In this document: positions 42,370-53,920 of the stretch, in pieces
Layout of the letters: each line of letters starts with the position of its first letter
Numbering within the stretch: position 1 is the stretch's first letter
Source of the DNA: Botryococcus braunii
Taxonomy: Eukaryota; Chlorophyta; Trebouxiophyceae
Assembly (NCBI GenBank): GCA_002005505.1
Contig: KV908672.1
Coordinates: 2,501 to 66,500 of the forward strand
Reading direction: 5' to 3'
Length of the DNA stretch: 64,000 bases
Translations under genes and position numbers: made by a program
The notes under the pieces: generated by a model
What the model saw: only the letters and a program-made list of their open reading frames with translations
What the model was told of the DNA's origin: nothing
Databases searched by the model: none

Positions 42370-45300
42370 CTAAGAACAAACACCAGTGGAAAAAAGGCAG
42401 ATTCCGCTCCAAGTGCTGACAGTCTGGGGGCATCGTGTCCCAACTGCAGCAGTGGCACTAACCTTTGTTTGCAGTGGGCTGGTAGTGCCAGTGCACTTGG
42501 CTGCCTTTGTTAGTGGGAGGTACCCAACAGCTGCAAGTATAGGATTGTTTGATACTTGAAATACTGGAATTGAACTACTTGGGGGAGCATATCCTACAAC
42601 AGCCAGATTGCTCAAGCCAGCAAAACTGGTTAAGAATGGGTTGTTGATAAAGGCAGCCCCAGCTCCTATGCATTGGAGCCCAGTCAGAGATCTTGCATCT
42701 GGCCAAGCTGTGGGACCCACAGCAAGGAGTCCACCCACTTGCTGCACACCAGCTAGACCAGGTGTGGCTAACAGGGAGAACTGCACGCCCATACAGTTTA
42801 TGTTATAGAGCTGCTCTGACTGCCATACAAAACAGATAAAAAATGAAAAAGACAGCGGAGGGGGAGACAGGGGGGGGGGGGGGGGAAGAGACAGGCCGAG
42901 ACATAGAGAGGGAGAAAGGGGGGCGCGGGAGCTTTTGGCATGCTGTCAAATGCAGTGCACTGCTCAGTCACCTATGTCAGCCACAGGCATCTTTGAAAGC
43001 ATAATGCAGGTAAGAAAAGTCAAGCAGCCTTGAATCAACAGTGAAGGTGAGGTCAACATTTAGCACCTAAGAATGTTTACACCATTCCAATGAGATTTAA
43101 GCCATCTAGAATAACATTGTTGATCATTCCGACATCAACTAACAAATGCCTCGATCAACCAAGAATTTCAGTGCACAAGTGAAGTGCACTGAAACTGAGT
43201 ACAGTGGTACACCCATGTCTGTGCTAGACAAAGTTACGGTAGACCATTGCATTGTGCATACTCTAACAGTGTGCCATTGAGCAGGCCGTGACGCACCGTA
43301 GTAGTATTCAACTCATTTATGATAAGATTTGAGGCGACATATTTCAAGCTCGGCAGGAAAGTTGGTGCGACTGAGCTGGGCAACTTGTTGAAAACGGAAA
43401 ACTGCAGGTTTGTCACGGCTTGGAGTGCTCCCAGACCGAGTTGGTCAAGGTAGCTCTGAGTGCGTATCACCGGTGGTGGTGGGTTTGTAACATTCGGCTG
43501 CCATGTCAGGAAAATGTTCAGAGTGCCCACAAATACCAGACAGGTCTGAGTGGGGAACAAGTTGCTGCAGTAGAATGGCCCACGAACCGTTCCGTTCGTT
43601 AGAGTGTACGTCCAGATGCAGCCAGAAGTATCTTGAGTATCGAACAGTGTGACATAGTCCTGTGTGACGCCGCACACTGCATAATCACCAAGGCCGAACC
43701 TCGTCAGGGGGTTCTTGAAGCACGCGAAAGAATCAGGTCGTTACTACTGGGTAGTAAGAAGGAAATTTTGGGTAGCATTTTCATCAGGTGGTGGAGCAGC
43801 CACTGTCATAGATAACTCAGGGAACAAACACAGGCAGGTGGCATTTGCACTGGCTCATTACTTTTTCAGAAGAAGGGTAATATCAGATTGCGCACTGACT
43901 GCAGCTCTCATTCTGAGCACTATTGAAGCTATCAGGGACTCCACCAGCAAGCCGCTCCTTTTTATTTTCTTGCCATAAATATAGCCACTAGTAAATGTTG
44001 CAACCAGACAGGATGCTTGACGATATGCTAACCCCATGGCTAAGCTAAACCCCTTGACATCAACAGATGCAGCTTCCCCTTGCAATTTGAAATGCCAAAC
44101 TCCAGGAACGGCTCACCCACTGCCTCCAAGCAGTACAGTTCTGCAATCTCCTTTGGTTGGGCCCCTACTTGGAAGTCCAAAACTGCCTAACCAGAGGAAT
44201 ACCATCCTCCATCAAAAGAAGCCCACAAGCCATCCTTCAGCGATGGTTGCAATTTGCTAAATTTGAGTATTGGTGCACAAAAAGGTGGCCACACACACAT
44301 CACTGATACCCAGGGCACATCCAATACATATACGATGAAAACATGAAGCAGCGTGAGCATGTGCCACCAGTCAACATACTAGGCTGAAGGGGCCAGGTGA
44401 TTCATGCAGTGGGGACACGTATGTGAGATGGTGGGGGATTCGACAAGCACAAGTAGGAGCTTGCCCCTACCATTTGCGGGGGAGAAAGTTGGCTGCAGCG
44501 GGCAACTCGGAAGTGGAGGTGGAGGACGAGGTGAAGGAGGTGGTGGGGGACGACGTGAAGGGGGTGGGGGAGGCTGCTTGCGTGGAGGTGGTGGAGGTGG
44601 GGGACGAGGTGAAGGGGGTGGAGGACGACGTGGAGGTGGGGGACGATGTGAAGGGGGTGGAGGACGACGTGGAGGTGGGGGACGAGGTGAAGGGGGTGGA
44701 GGACGTGGTGGGGGTGGCCGTGGTGATGGTGGCGGAGCAGACCTACCGTGGCAAGTGAAATGTGAGGGCTACTCAGATGAGATGTACATCGCCTGGCAGA
44801 AGCTGTTTTGGCATCGAAGATTTTGACGGATGTTTGTTGTCGTTTCAAAGTGGGAAGTAATGCACACGAGAATTGCAACAATGCAATGTTGTGTGAGGTA
44901 TTCTACTGGCTGCGGATGGAGTCTTAGCCAAGTCATGCTAGCTATCTATTGTATAGGTGTGCTGATCTTCAAAGTCTGCCGCACATGGTCTGAGGCATAA
45001 TGTTTAATCCTGTCATCATGCACACCAACAAACCTTGCATGTGTCCATATCAGTACAGGCAATGCCAGAGAGGCAAACAGAACATTGTAGGTCAATACCG
45101 AGGCGGAGACAGGGGCGGGGGCCGTGGCGGGGGTGGCCTTTTAATGAGCTGTCGTTGGTCTGCAAGCACTTCCTGTTACAGGGCATAAACAATTCAATCA
45201 GAAAATGCTAATTTCTGGCTGCAATTTTCCTTGGCTTTGTTTCGTGGCATGTCCTTCTTTCATGTTCCTTCCTGATTCGGCACCATTGGTACCTTCTTTC

Positions 45301-45999
45301 CAAGAAAATGGGTACCCATCGACACAAGAAGGAAGCAAGATGGAAACTGCAAACCAGGAAAAAGGAAAGTTGGGGTGGGTGAACAGCAGGGAATAGGTTC
45401 CACATTTCTGGACATCCTCCTTGTCAACACTCATTTACCCATCTGGCCCCCTTCATGTACTCGACTTGTACTTGACTAAGGGAGAATTATTTGGTGTGGG
45501 CAGTCGTGTCGTTTGGGGTGTGTGGGTGGGTGGTTGCTTGTGCACGTGTCTGTGCGTATGTGTCCAAAATGGACTCCAAATTCCCTTTTTTTTGGGGGGG
45601 GGGGGGTTGGGGGTGGGGCTAGACTGCCCAGCACGGCAGCGACCTTCTTCTACAATTTTAAAAAGTGCTTCACCTACACTCAGCCATCAGTGTCTTTGAC
45701 TAATTCGCGTGAATAAGGTTTTCTTTGCTTGTTTGCGTGCTGAGTGTGAGATTGGCTAGTTGGGGTTGACGTGAATTTTGGAGTTCAACAGGGTTCCAGC
45801 TGCTGCAAGCTGAGGAAAGGGAAACGCAGTGAAGAGTAAATGTTGCTAGGATACAACCCTCAGCATCAATAATGGTAAGTGGCACCTTCGGAAGCTGGGC
45901 TACTGCCTCAGCGGGAACAGGTGTGAATCTACTGAAATCAATGCCGTTCGCGGTTGTCGCCAGCAGACATGCGGCTAAGCCGAGGACCAGGCGATGCAT
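42370..45999 (-). CDS. Probable secreted protein: signal peptide, Pro-rich hinge, L-domain-like repeats
   Basis: Minus-strand pieces that read as one spliced gene. (a) From Met at 45999, a signal peptide MHRLVLGLAACLLATTANG. (b) At about 44751-44500, in the frame after a tag acceptor, a run of PPPPSPRPPPPRR-type repeats. (c) At about 43720-43234, a Cys-containing part (GDYAVCGVTQDYVTLFD; CIWTYTLTNGTVRG) followed by SLKYVASNLIINELN. (d) At about 42780-42370, LTGLQCIGAGAAFINNP and NLAVVGY, ending with Cys residues and a stop. Pieces c and d resemble receptor L-domain or leucine-rich patterns (L--L--IG, NNP-L). The mixture suggests an extracellular matrix protein. Exon joins were not fixed, and the His-rich frame over piece b is a shadow. 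Confidence 0.5.
45590..45608. repeat. G homopolymer in 42-46 kb gene region
   Basis: A G run follows a T run (tttttttt) near 45588-45606. A similar G run (42871-42885) lies in a GA-rich stretch at 42850-42925. Both are in presumed introns of the secreted-protein gene. Confidence 0.85.
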
Positions 46000-46335
46000 C
46001 TACATGGCCCCACCACTCTTAATGCATCTATTAGGTCGATGCATTACATTCATGAGCGACAAAACACGCCACTTAATTTACAGGGTTGTGCGAAAGTATT
46101 GGGTCAAGCAATGCAGCTCTCCGCCTTCGTCATCTGGGTCCCTGCCGGAGCACTTTCGAGAGAAAGGCAAATACTGAAAGCCATAATTAGATAATTTTCT
46201 ATGGTGTCCTGGAGCAGTCATCGGCATGTGTGACCTCTTGAGGTCGGAATCTGGATGCCTTGGGCCCTGGCATCTCGCCTTGAAAAAGCCATGCGTTTAG
46301 AAAAGTGACTCTTACCATTTTAATACTGCTTTCAA

Positions 46336-46878
46336 TCAGGCGGATCTCTTCTTGAAGACTAAATCATCACTGTCCAGGGCCGACCCTTCCCACCTTCCCT
46401 GTAGTGACCCAGGTGTGGGCTTATCCCTTGGGCCACCACTGTGAGCAAACTTTAGAAGAAAACGTTCTTCACGTTCCAAAAAGTCTTTTGCTTGGATAAA
46501 GTAGCCAAAGCTGATGCTCTCACACAGCCTGTCACCGAGTCCGCGGCCACGCTCCCCGGCTGTCATCGGCCACCGTTTGAAAAATTTATCACTGTCAAGA
46601 CTCACGATTCGTAATAGATTCTTCCGAGCAGCTTCGAGCCGGCCACGTAGGATCCGGTGGCCGGGTTCTAACTTACGGGCCAAGACAGGTACGCGCCGGA
46701 GATAATCCGGGCAGTTCTCGGCTGCACTCACGTTGGTTGGACCGTTCGCGAACTTCCCGGACTGCTTCGGCAGTCTGCCTGTCCGGGACAGGCCCGGTCT
46801 GACAGGGCTTCCGGACTCTCCCCGGAGAATCCGGACCTTCGGCCGTTGGCCGAACGACCATCCTGAAGCGCATGGCAA
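46336..46878 (-). CDS. Unidentified 180-codon open frame beside a LINE end
   Basis: The minus-strand frame is rich in Arg, Ser and Gly with segments such as [20 protein letters not shown] and [20 protein letters not shown] do not recognise it. It abuts, head to head, the plus-strand LINE remnant at 46872. It may be element-derived or a chance frame in GC-rich sequence. Confidence 0.25.
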   Translation of the reverse strand: MPCASGWSFGQRPKVRILRGESGSPVRPGLSRTGRLPKQSGKFANGPTNVSAAENCPDYLRRVPVLARKLEPGHRILRGRLEAARKNLLRIVSLDSDKFFKRWPMTAGERGRGLGDRLCESISFGYFIQAKDFLEREERFLLKFAHSGGPRDKPTPGSLQGRWEGSALDSDDLVFKKRSA

Positions 46879-47672
46879 CGTTTTGGAATTCTCTTTGTGA
46901 CCTCCCAGAGGATCACATGTATGCGAGCATTCTTAGGGACTCATGCTACTATGGAGTCACAACACGTAGTTCAACTTGGGCAGGGTCGTTCATGCGTGCC
47001 TTGATAAAACTTGGGTACCCCTATCCGGTGGACTGTCATAGTCCTCATGAGGTGGACATGGATACTTTCAGGGCAATACTCACTAATGCCCAGCGGCTCT
47101 CGGATGAGGGATTGCACATCTCTCCTAGACTAGCACCTAAGGACCCCCAATTATGCACTTATCTTCGATGGTTTGCCCGAACAAGGCCGATTCAACGTGA
47201 AATACTGTTTTCTGTGCCAGTTAGTGTTAGGCAATTTTTTAAGTTTCGTCTTGGAGTCCATGACTTACCTATAGATGTAGGAAGACGCACCCATATCCCC
47301 CGTTCAGATCGTTTATGTGACATGTGTGGCATAGCGGTGGAGGATGAGCATCATTTTGTGTTTCATTGCCCTGCAGTTGCTCAGGTTCGTGATCGCTATC
47401 CACATTTGTTCTTGTCCCACTCGTGGTCACTACGTAATTTCATCTGGCAAGAGGATCAGGTTGCGGTTATTAATTTTATATTTGATGCATTCCAGGCCCG
47501 TCAAGTGTGTCAGCGGCGGTGTCTTGGCCATTTTTTCTTTTCCATTTTCATTATCCAGATATTAGTATATGGTTATCTGTGTTATCTCATAATATTCTTT
47601 CAACTAGGTTCTCATATACCGTTGGTTTATTCGTTAACATCTCACCAGGCCCTTTGGGCTGGGTTGATGTAA
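46872..47672 (+). pseudogene. LINE-type retrotransposon C-terminal fragment with zinc-binding end
   Basis: A plus-strand frame of 266 codons matches the tail of non-LTR element ORF2 proteins. [16 protein letters not shown] is followed by [20 protein letters not shown] and FVFHCP, a Cys-Cys-His-Cys arrangement (CxxC, then HHxxxxC) found after the reverse transcriptase in this class. The last 50 or so codons, after [10 protein letters not shown], are hydrophobic and probably past the real end. The reverse transcriptase and endonuclease are missing, so this is a 5'-truncated copy, the usual fate of LINE insertions. Confidence 0.7.
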
Positions 47673-47679
47673 TTCTTTC

Positions 47680-48600
47680 TTTCTTTCATCCTGGAGGTGA
47701 GTTCAGAGACTTTCAAGGCACCCGTACGTCAACTACATGTGTTTGTGAGGTACAAATTGTACCTCAATTGTACCGTACAATGTCTTCTGAGTATTGTGTT
47801 GTATTTTAGGATAGTTGCATATGTTGCGTGGGGGAGAGGGGGGTATGCCTGAGTGTCTATGGACCATTCGACATTCTCCTTCCTTTTCTTCAGGGTCTTA
47901 TTAAGTAATAGAGTTGTCACTATGGGGGGAGGGGGGGGGGAGTTAACATGTATAGCCAACGGCCGGGGGTCACATTGCCGAGAGTTTTGGGGTGGGAGTT
48001 CAGGACTCTCGCCTCCATCTTCCTTGTGCTGAATGTATACCCAACGAGTCCGTGTCCGTGGCACATTGTAATTTAATTTGTACCCCCACAAACGTCTTAA
48101 TCCAATCTTAACAAGTCCATGCAAATGCAATTTGTCACTCTCTCCTGTTCTCGATGCTGTGCTGTTCCACGATGGCAAATCATGGTTCTAGGTAGTTTCA
48201 ACCTATAGTTAGCTAATGTTCTACACATGACATTGCATGTCCAACCTTTAAAGGGCGCAAATCTGCGTAATGTTGTGTCAAACTAATTCAATTATCTCCC
48301 ACCTGTGGGTCACAATGGATGTCAGGGCAGTGAAGGCAGTGACCAGGTAACCAGTCCAAACCGTTCGCCTCCTTGCAGGCTACTGTACGTCAACTACTGG
48401 TGTCCCGGTGGCTGGAATACTCATATAAGTATATATACTCAATGCCACACTCAACAAGTACCTAAAATTTTGCATCCCAATCTTATGGTGGAAACGTGCT
48501 ATGACACGGTGCTTGTTGACCACGTGCCATTGACTGTATGTTCATTGTACCTATATATACTAGCGCTCTGAATTACTCTAGCGATCTGCAGGTACTTTCA
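47680..48600. other. Unassigned DNA after LINE fragment
   Basis: It includes a perfect palindrome gaggtacaaattgtacctc near 47747-47765 and a G run near 47925-47940. No gene is supported. Confidence 0.35.
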
Positions 48601-48616
48601 TGGGCGGAAAGCATGC

Positions 48617-48988
48617 ATGTACGTTAGTGTTGGCAATTTCTACGGAAGTCCGTGCAATGGCTACGGATTCACAACGGATTTACTGAACGTAACTCCGTAT
48701 ATTATGGGTTTGGGCCGAAAAGTGTCTGAAAGGTTCTCTAATGGGACAATGTGCGAACGTTGGAATTTTCATTATAATCTTCTTAAATCTACCAAATCCG
48801 TAGTGAAATGCAATATTTCCTATACAAAGTCAAGCCTGCGGTGCATACAAAACATGCACCGCACTGTAATATCTGTGCTGCACTCCGTAGCAAATCCGTG
48901 ATGAGACAAAATTAGCTACGGATTTTTGCTACGTTCTGTAGTTCCGTAGAAATCACGGTACGTACAAATGCCAACACTAATGTACGTA
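48617..48988. mobile_element. MITE-like element with ~20-bp terminal inverted repeats
   Basis: The left end tacgttagtgttggcaattt (48620-48639) and the right end (rc of aaatgccaacactaatgta, 48966-48983) are imperfect inverted repeats about 370 bp apart. Subterminal blocks such as ctacggatt also recur inverted near 48658 and 48915. There is no coding capacity. A target duplication could not be fixed because the flanks are themselves gtac-rich (acgtac on both sides). Confidence 0.65.
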
Positions 48989-49203
48989 CACTATATATAT
49001 ACGTACACGGTATACTTTCTTACGGGAAAGTCATGCCGGAAGTCTTCCTGGAGAAACGACACATTTTCGCAGGGGGACCTCACACACGATTCGCTCGTTC
49101 AGAGATATCATATCATGTCACAATATGAGTGCTGTACTTGAGTTTTGTCGGTCTGAAGTGCCCAGCTGCATTTATATCACCTCTGCTGTCCACGCGCGTG
49201 GCA

Positions 49204-49229
49204 GACCTATAGAGCGCGCTCTATAGGTC
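49204..49229. repeat. Perfect 26-bp palindrome
   Basis: GACCTATAGAGCG is followed directly by its reverse complement CGCTCTATAGGTC. The flanks ggca and cgcc extend it with one mismatch. It could be a cruciform or a dimeric protein-binding site. No gene is adjacent. Confidence 0.85.
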
Positions 49230-49323
49230 CGCCAATGTATTGTGGACAAGGCAGGCCCTATTAATAGTGCTTTGCGATTTCTAAATACTACAATATTGCT
49301 TTGCGATTTTTAAATTATTTACC

Positions 49324-49359
49324 AAACTGTATGACTATGGCACCATAGTCATACAGTTT
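49324..49359. repeat. 17-bp stem hairpin with 2-nt loop
   Basis: AAACTGTATGACTATGG (49324-49340) pairs perfectly with CCATAGTCATACAGTTT (49343-49359). It lies just left of the foldback element at 49365. Confidence 0.85.
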
Positions 49360-49364
49360 ACTAA

Positions 49365-49557
49365 GCAGACCCGCTATGCCACCTTGCTTGCGCGTCAACA
49401 ACTGCAGTGCACCGTGCAGCCGCCTTGGGCATATGGTTCTCAAAAATTGATGGGCTAAAACGTTTAAACCCCCAATGTTTCAGAACAAAATGCCCAAGGC
49501 GGCTGCACGGTGCATTGCGGTTGTTGACGCGCAAGCAAGGTGGCATAGCGGGTCTGC
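49365..49557. mobile_element. Foldback/MITE-like element, 193 bp with ~68-bp inverted arms
   Basis: The left arm gcagacccgctatgccacct (from 49365) and right arm (ending gcgggtctgc at 49557) are almost perfect inverted repeats about 68 bp long. A loop of about 57 bp carries aaaacgtttaaaccc. Flanking bases cta/ta on both sides hint at a short target duplication, as in PIF/Harbinger-type MITEs, but that is uncertain. Overlapping open frames are shadows of the palindrome. Confidence 0.75.
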
Positions 49558-50027
49558 CTAGTTTGAAGCTGAGAGCTTGGGCTGCACGATCGTGCGCGAG
49601 CTGCAACCCCGTGGGCCGAACCCGGTGCAAATCCCTGGAAAATGGAACGGAATGGAGACAAACGAACGTTTCGACCTTCCGACGTGACAGCCTTGAAGCT
49701 ACGCATGAAGATGAAGATGAACGTGACAATCTTCCTGGTCAGGGATGCGTTGGTTCCCGGGTATGAGTATCGCTTATTGCTGTGCGCTGGTGAGCTCGAT
49801 GTGAGGCGAGGGCAGCGGAAATCCGTTCCGGAACGGCATTGCAAATGTAGCAAAGAACCTTAGGGTGGCCCTGGGCATAGGGCCACCGTATAGGCTAATA
49901 CCACTTTATAAATATTGATTAAGGGCCTAGGGGGGCTGTGACTCGGGCGGTCGCCCATAAGGTGGTATCTTCTCGGGAGATTATATATAGTCATATATGA
50001 CTCATCGACCGCCCCGGGTTGTCATTT

Positions 50028-50723
50028 TGTTGAATTATGAACATTAATATTGAATGCCTTGTGCTTTAGGTGATCTTCATGTACGCAATTAGGATATGGG
50101 TCCGTTGAGAACATAAGGTACCTTGAGACACGGTAGAATGTGGACGCTTTCAAACATAAGGTACAATCTGATCTAGATTACGCGTTTGTCTGCTGAACTC
50201 TTAATTAAGGCTGCCACACCGGTGTGAATGCCAACTGGTTGTGAAAGATGCTTGGCATTTCCAGATGCTAGTCGTGTCCAACAGTTGTATATGATATGCA
50301 GCAGACAGTTGTACGGGCTGCAGCTGTAGTAACTTTGTCCCCTGACGACCTGTCTGCTCTTTACAGGTGCGGTGCGGCAGTGTGTGTTGTATCATTGTTG
50401 CTATTGTGAGAGTGTGCAAGCTTAGTGTATCCTGTAGTCACTTAAACAGACAAGGGACAGTGACTTCAGGGAGTATAGGCATGTACTTTAAAGAAACGGC
50501 GTCTAGAGCCTTCTCTAGTATTTGCTTGATCGGTGCTTGAATGCAAGACAATGATGTAACGGAACTGGTTGTGAAAGATGCTGGGCATTTCCAGATGCTA
50601 GTAATGTCTAACAGTTGCATGTGATACTCAGCAGACAGTCGTACGGACTGCAGCTGGAGTAACTTTGTCCCCTGACGACCTGTCTGCTCTTTACATGTGA
50701 TGCCGAATGCCCTTAACCTGATA
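50028..50723 (+). mobile_element. Copia element A: 5' LTR (696 bp)
   Basis: It begins TGTTGAATTATGAAC and ends near TTAACCTGATA. It matches the 3' LTR at 56793-57480 over its full length with scattered differences. Inside it a 134-bp unit occurs twice, 50233-50366 and 50563-50696, separated by 196 bp that begin GTGCGG. Confidence 0.9.
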
Positions 50724-51101
50724 GTTTATGGGCCCACGCCTTCCAGCTGAGCCGAGGACAAGCAGGAGTGAAGGTCGTGTACGGATGTGTCAGAAGTAAG
50801 CGTCAACAAAAGAGCACGAGTGCGGCGCAGCGGAACTCGAGTGCACCATGACCATCTTTCTCACCGTTTATCTTTCTGGGAACTTTATAGTTAATTTTTT
50901 AGCTGTGCTTGATCATTCATCGACGTTGTATAGAAGCACTGAGTGAGTCGGGTCGGACTCCGGCGCAAATTTCCGAGGAGAAGTTAGCTGTTGAAATTGT
51001 GCAAGATTGGCTGGTAAATTTCCATGACATGGAGGGAGTTGTAGTGTATTGGTGCATGACCGAAGTCTATGAGTAAGCTTGGCTGGTGAAGTGACAGCAT
51101 T

Positions 51102-52379
51102 ATGACCAAAAAGGGCAAAGAAAAGGAAGGTACCAGTGATACAGCTATGTCTCAACCTGGAGACATCAGTGGGGGCACTCCAAGGCAGTCTGTGACAGGG
51201 ACACAGTCAGTCTCTGCAGAACCAAAGGTGGAGATTGACAAGGCAGCCTACATCCCAAATACCTCCAACCCAAAGATGGCCGTCATGCTTGATGATGGAG
51301 GCCGCAATTTTGCATTTTGGTATTTAGCTTTGGAGGCTTGTGCAAACACCAAGGGGGTCAGAGCATCTCTGGAGAGGCCAATGGCAGGGTCTGTGGAGGA
51401 ACTCAGCCATCAAACACTAGCTGATCCAGTCAGTTCCATTCATCTGGCATTCTCAGATTTCAAGCCACAAGGCAGCGTTCGACTTCATCGCCTGGGTGAA
51501 GAAGAATCGCACTGGAGGGAGCAATCAAGACATCAATCTCGAGTGGTACAAGGAGATGCATCAGGGCATTAAGACATGGGAGGCACTCAAGGCCTCCCTC
51601 TATAGAATGGTGGATTTGGTGACAAGTCTCAGAAACAACGAATTCGTCCTCTTGGACCACAATGTTGGGGAGCTGATTGTAAAAGGTCTCCCTCATCCGC
51701 TGAGGCTTGAATCCCTGGAGGTTATCGCAACCGACAAGACGCCATTGGAGACGCCATCCAATGTATCATGCGCACTGCAGCCAGCCGCGGGGTACAAGGA
51801 CCCACCTGCAGAGGGAAGACCTCAGGCCCTGGCAGCTCCAGTAAAGGCTGGTCTCTCTCGGGGGGGGGGGGGGTAGCTGGAGCGTCATCAAGCGCTGGAG
51901 CTGTACCAGGAGTGGGAGCAGCACCGGGAGTTGGAGCAGCGCCACCAGCAATCGAACAGCCTCCCGCTGGTCCCTCTGCTGCTACTTGTGGTGGCTGGGG
52001 CCGTGGCTCAGGCAGGGGAAGAAGGCCCAGAGAGGAGCTTACTTTTCATTTCTGCAAGGAAAATGGCCATTTCTGGAATGACTGCGAACCATTCAAGAAG
52101 CTGCATGCCCTGCAGCGAAACATGCAAGCAACAAGCGTTGGGCCTGCAACCTACTCGGGCCAGGGTGGCCCACAGCCGCCTTCTCAACTCTGTTGGGACC
52201 ATGGATATGGCCGGGGTGGCCCGCCTTCATCCGCTTCCACCCCTGGACCACCGTCAGCATATAACTACCCAACAAAAGAACACACTTTCCCAGGGTGGCA
52301 TTTACTGTTATGGCAATCAGCGGAAGAGTATTTGACTGAGGCAACGAGATCCGTTCATGAAGACGAAGATAGCGACTGA
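51102..52379 (+). pseudogene. Copia A gag
   Basis: It starts with Met at 51102 (MTKKGKEKEGTSDTAMSQPG) and continues NPKMAVMLDDGGRNFAFWYL. It then shifts frame near 51435-51500 and again in a G run near 51859-51873. A Gly/Pro-rich part leads to a nucleocapsid knuckle HFCKENGHFWNDC, in which the first Cys of the CCHC set is Phe (TTT, one base from TGT). The domain ends in an acidic tail and a TGA at 52377. In the living element it would coat the RNA and form the particle. Confidence 0.8.
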
Positions 52380-52520
52380 TTACAATGCGTGAAGTTCTCG
52401 TCTTGAATGCGACGCAGAGCGGCCAATTATAGAATGTACGCGTTCATCTAAGTATATATGAAAACCAGAGAGAACTGTACGGGATCTCCCCATGCACGCA
52501 TATGAAGTACAAGGTAATGG

Positions 52521-52781
52521 TTGTCTTTACATTTACCGCCTCCAACCCCACCTTCTGGTGAGGCGATGTTCATTTCTCTCAATGTGCTTGCTCCAGCCTC
52601 GCATGGGGCTAGCAGCACATCCTGGTTAATAGATAGTGGTGCCTCTGTGCATGTAGTCAATGATCTGTCTTTGCTCCACAACCAAATTATGCATGGTCAG
52701 CCTGTCCCCGTGCAATTGGCAACCTCAGATGCCAAGGGGGGAATCATTCCATATGGGTCTGTATCCCTTGTAAACGCATGA
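52521..52781 (+). pseudogene. Copia A protease
   Basis: STSWLIDSGASVHVVND carries the D-S-G active site of retroelement aspartic proteases. It is followed by a typical ASDAKGGIIPYGSVSL part. The frame closes at a TGA near 52779, before the integrase. Confidence 0.75.
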
Positions 52782-52955
52782 CACGAAGTATTTTGGCAGC
52801 ACAATGTACAGTGCGTTCTTTCTGCGCATATCAACCTCATTTCACTCACTGGTGCAATTGAGGATGGCGCATCTTTCCTGACTGACAGTGCAGGTTGTTA
52901 AACAGCCATGTAGGGACCTGCAGGGTGGTGTGGAGACATCACCCGAGCACGAGGT

Positions 52956-53920
52956 ATGTTTTTTCTTTTGGAGTTTGTAAGTCCTGTCAGAGGGCAGCAA
53001 GTTGGCTGCAGACATCTTGATCACAGGGCTGAGGCGTCTCATCTTAGGAAAGGACATGTGTGTAATGAGAGATCTCTGTGGCATGCTAGGTTAGGTCATC
53101 CTGGTGCCAGCAACATGCTGAGGTTCTCCAAGGAAGATCTGGTTACAGGAATCAACATCTCCCTTGCTCCCTGCTCTGATTGCCCTACACACTGTGAATC
53201 GTGTATACAAGGGAAACACTCCAGACCTCCTTTTCATGTATTTTCCCAAGCCTGCACAGAACCCTCTCGACAGAGTACATGTGACACTGTGGGTCCCATA
53301 CGACCTCCTGCCATCACCGGTGAAAAGTTTTGGGTCACTGTGGTGGATGAAAGTTCACACCAGTGCCTCTCTGCCTGTGAAGTCAAAGGATTGCATTCCA
53401 AAGGGTGTGATGGATGTGCTCCGGTTTTGGCAGACCCAACGAGGCACGGTTGTGAAGTGTGTGAGGACTGATAGGGGTTCAGAGTTCCTAAACCTGCAGT
53501 TCAGAGAGTTTTGTGCTCAGCAGGGCACTGAGATGGAGTCCTCAACGCCCTACACGCCCCAGCAGAATGGGGTGGCGGAGAGGGTGAATAGGACCTGAAG
53601 GAGCGAACAAGGACTGTGTTGGTCCATGCTGCAGCAGACCCTTCCCTGTGGAAGGAGGCGCTTGAGACAGCTACCCTCATCTACAATGTTGGTCCTACTT
53701 CAGGCAGATCCCTGACTCCCATGGAATTCTTCTTTGGTGTCAAACCTGATGTGTCTGTGCTGCGAAAGTTTGGCTGTGCGCGCCCATGTGCACATTCCCA
53801 GTGGTCAAAGGTCTGTTTTTGGGCCCAAAACCATCCCTGGGATGTTTACCGGCTATTGTCCCCAATCTAATGCGTATCGTGTGTACGTGGGGAATGGAGT
53901 GTGGAAGGAGAATAGGGACG
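52956..53920 (+). pseudogene. Copia A integrase
   Basis: The pre-integrase zinc region reads SLWHARLGHPGASNML and SCIQGKHSRPPF. The core has VKCVRTDRGSEFLNLQF (second Asp) and PYTPQQNGVAERVNRT (Glu). The first catalytic Asp region is damaged: a frameshift near 53270 leaves DRVHVTLWVP where a DT is expected. A stop follows at 53596, then the C-terminal part continues in other frames to about 53940. Confidence 0.8.

Noticed and set aside
44402..44881. His/Leu-rich minus-strand frame and Gly-rich plus-strand frames
   Set aside because: They overlap the same GC-rich repeat as the Pro-rich minus frame. The Pro-rich frame fits a known class of cell-wall hinge and the order of the other exons; the others look like shadows.
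49361..49853. Overlapping 120-130 codon frames on both strands
   Set aside because: They run through the foldback palindrome at 49365-49557, so each strand repeats the other; no recognised domain.
50233..50696. CRISPR-like direct repeats
   Set aside because: There are only two copies of a 134-bp unit, within an LTR of a eukaryotic retrotransposon.
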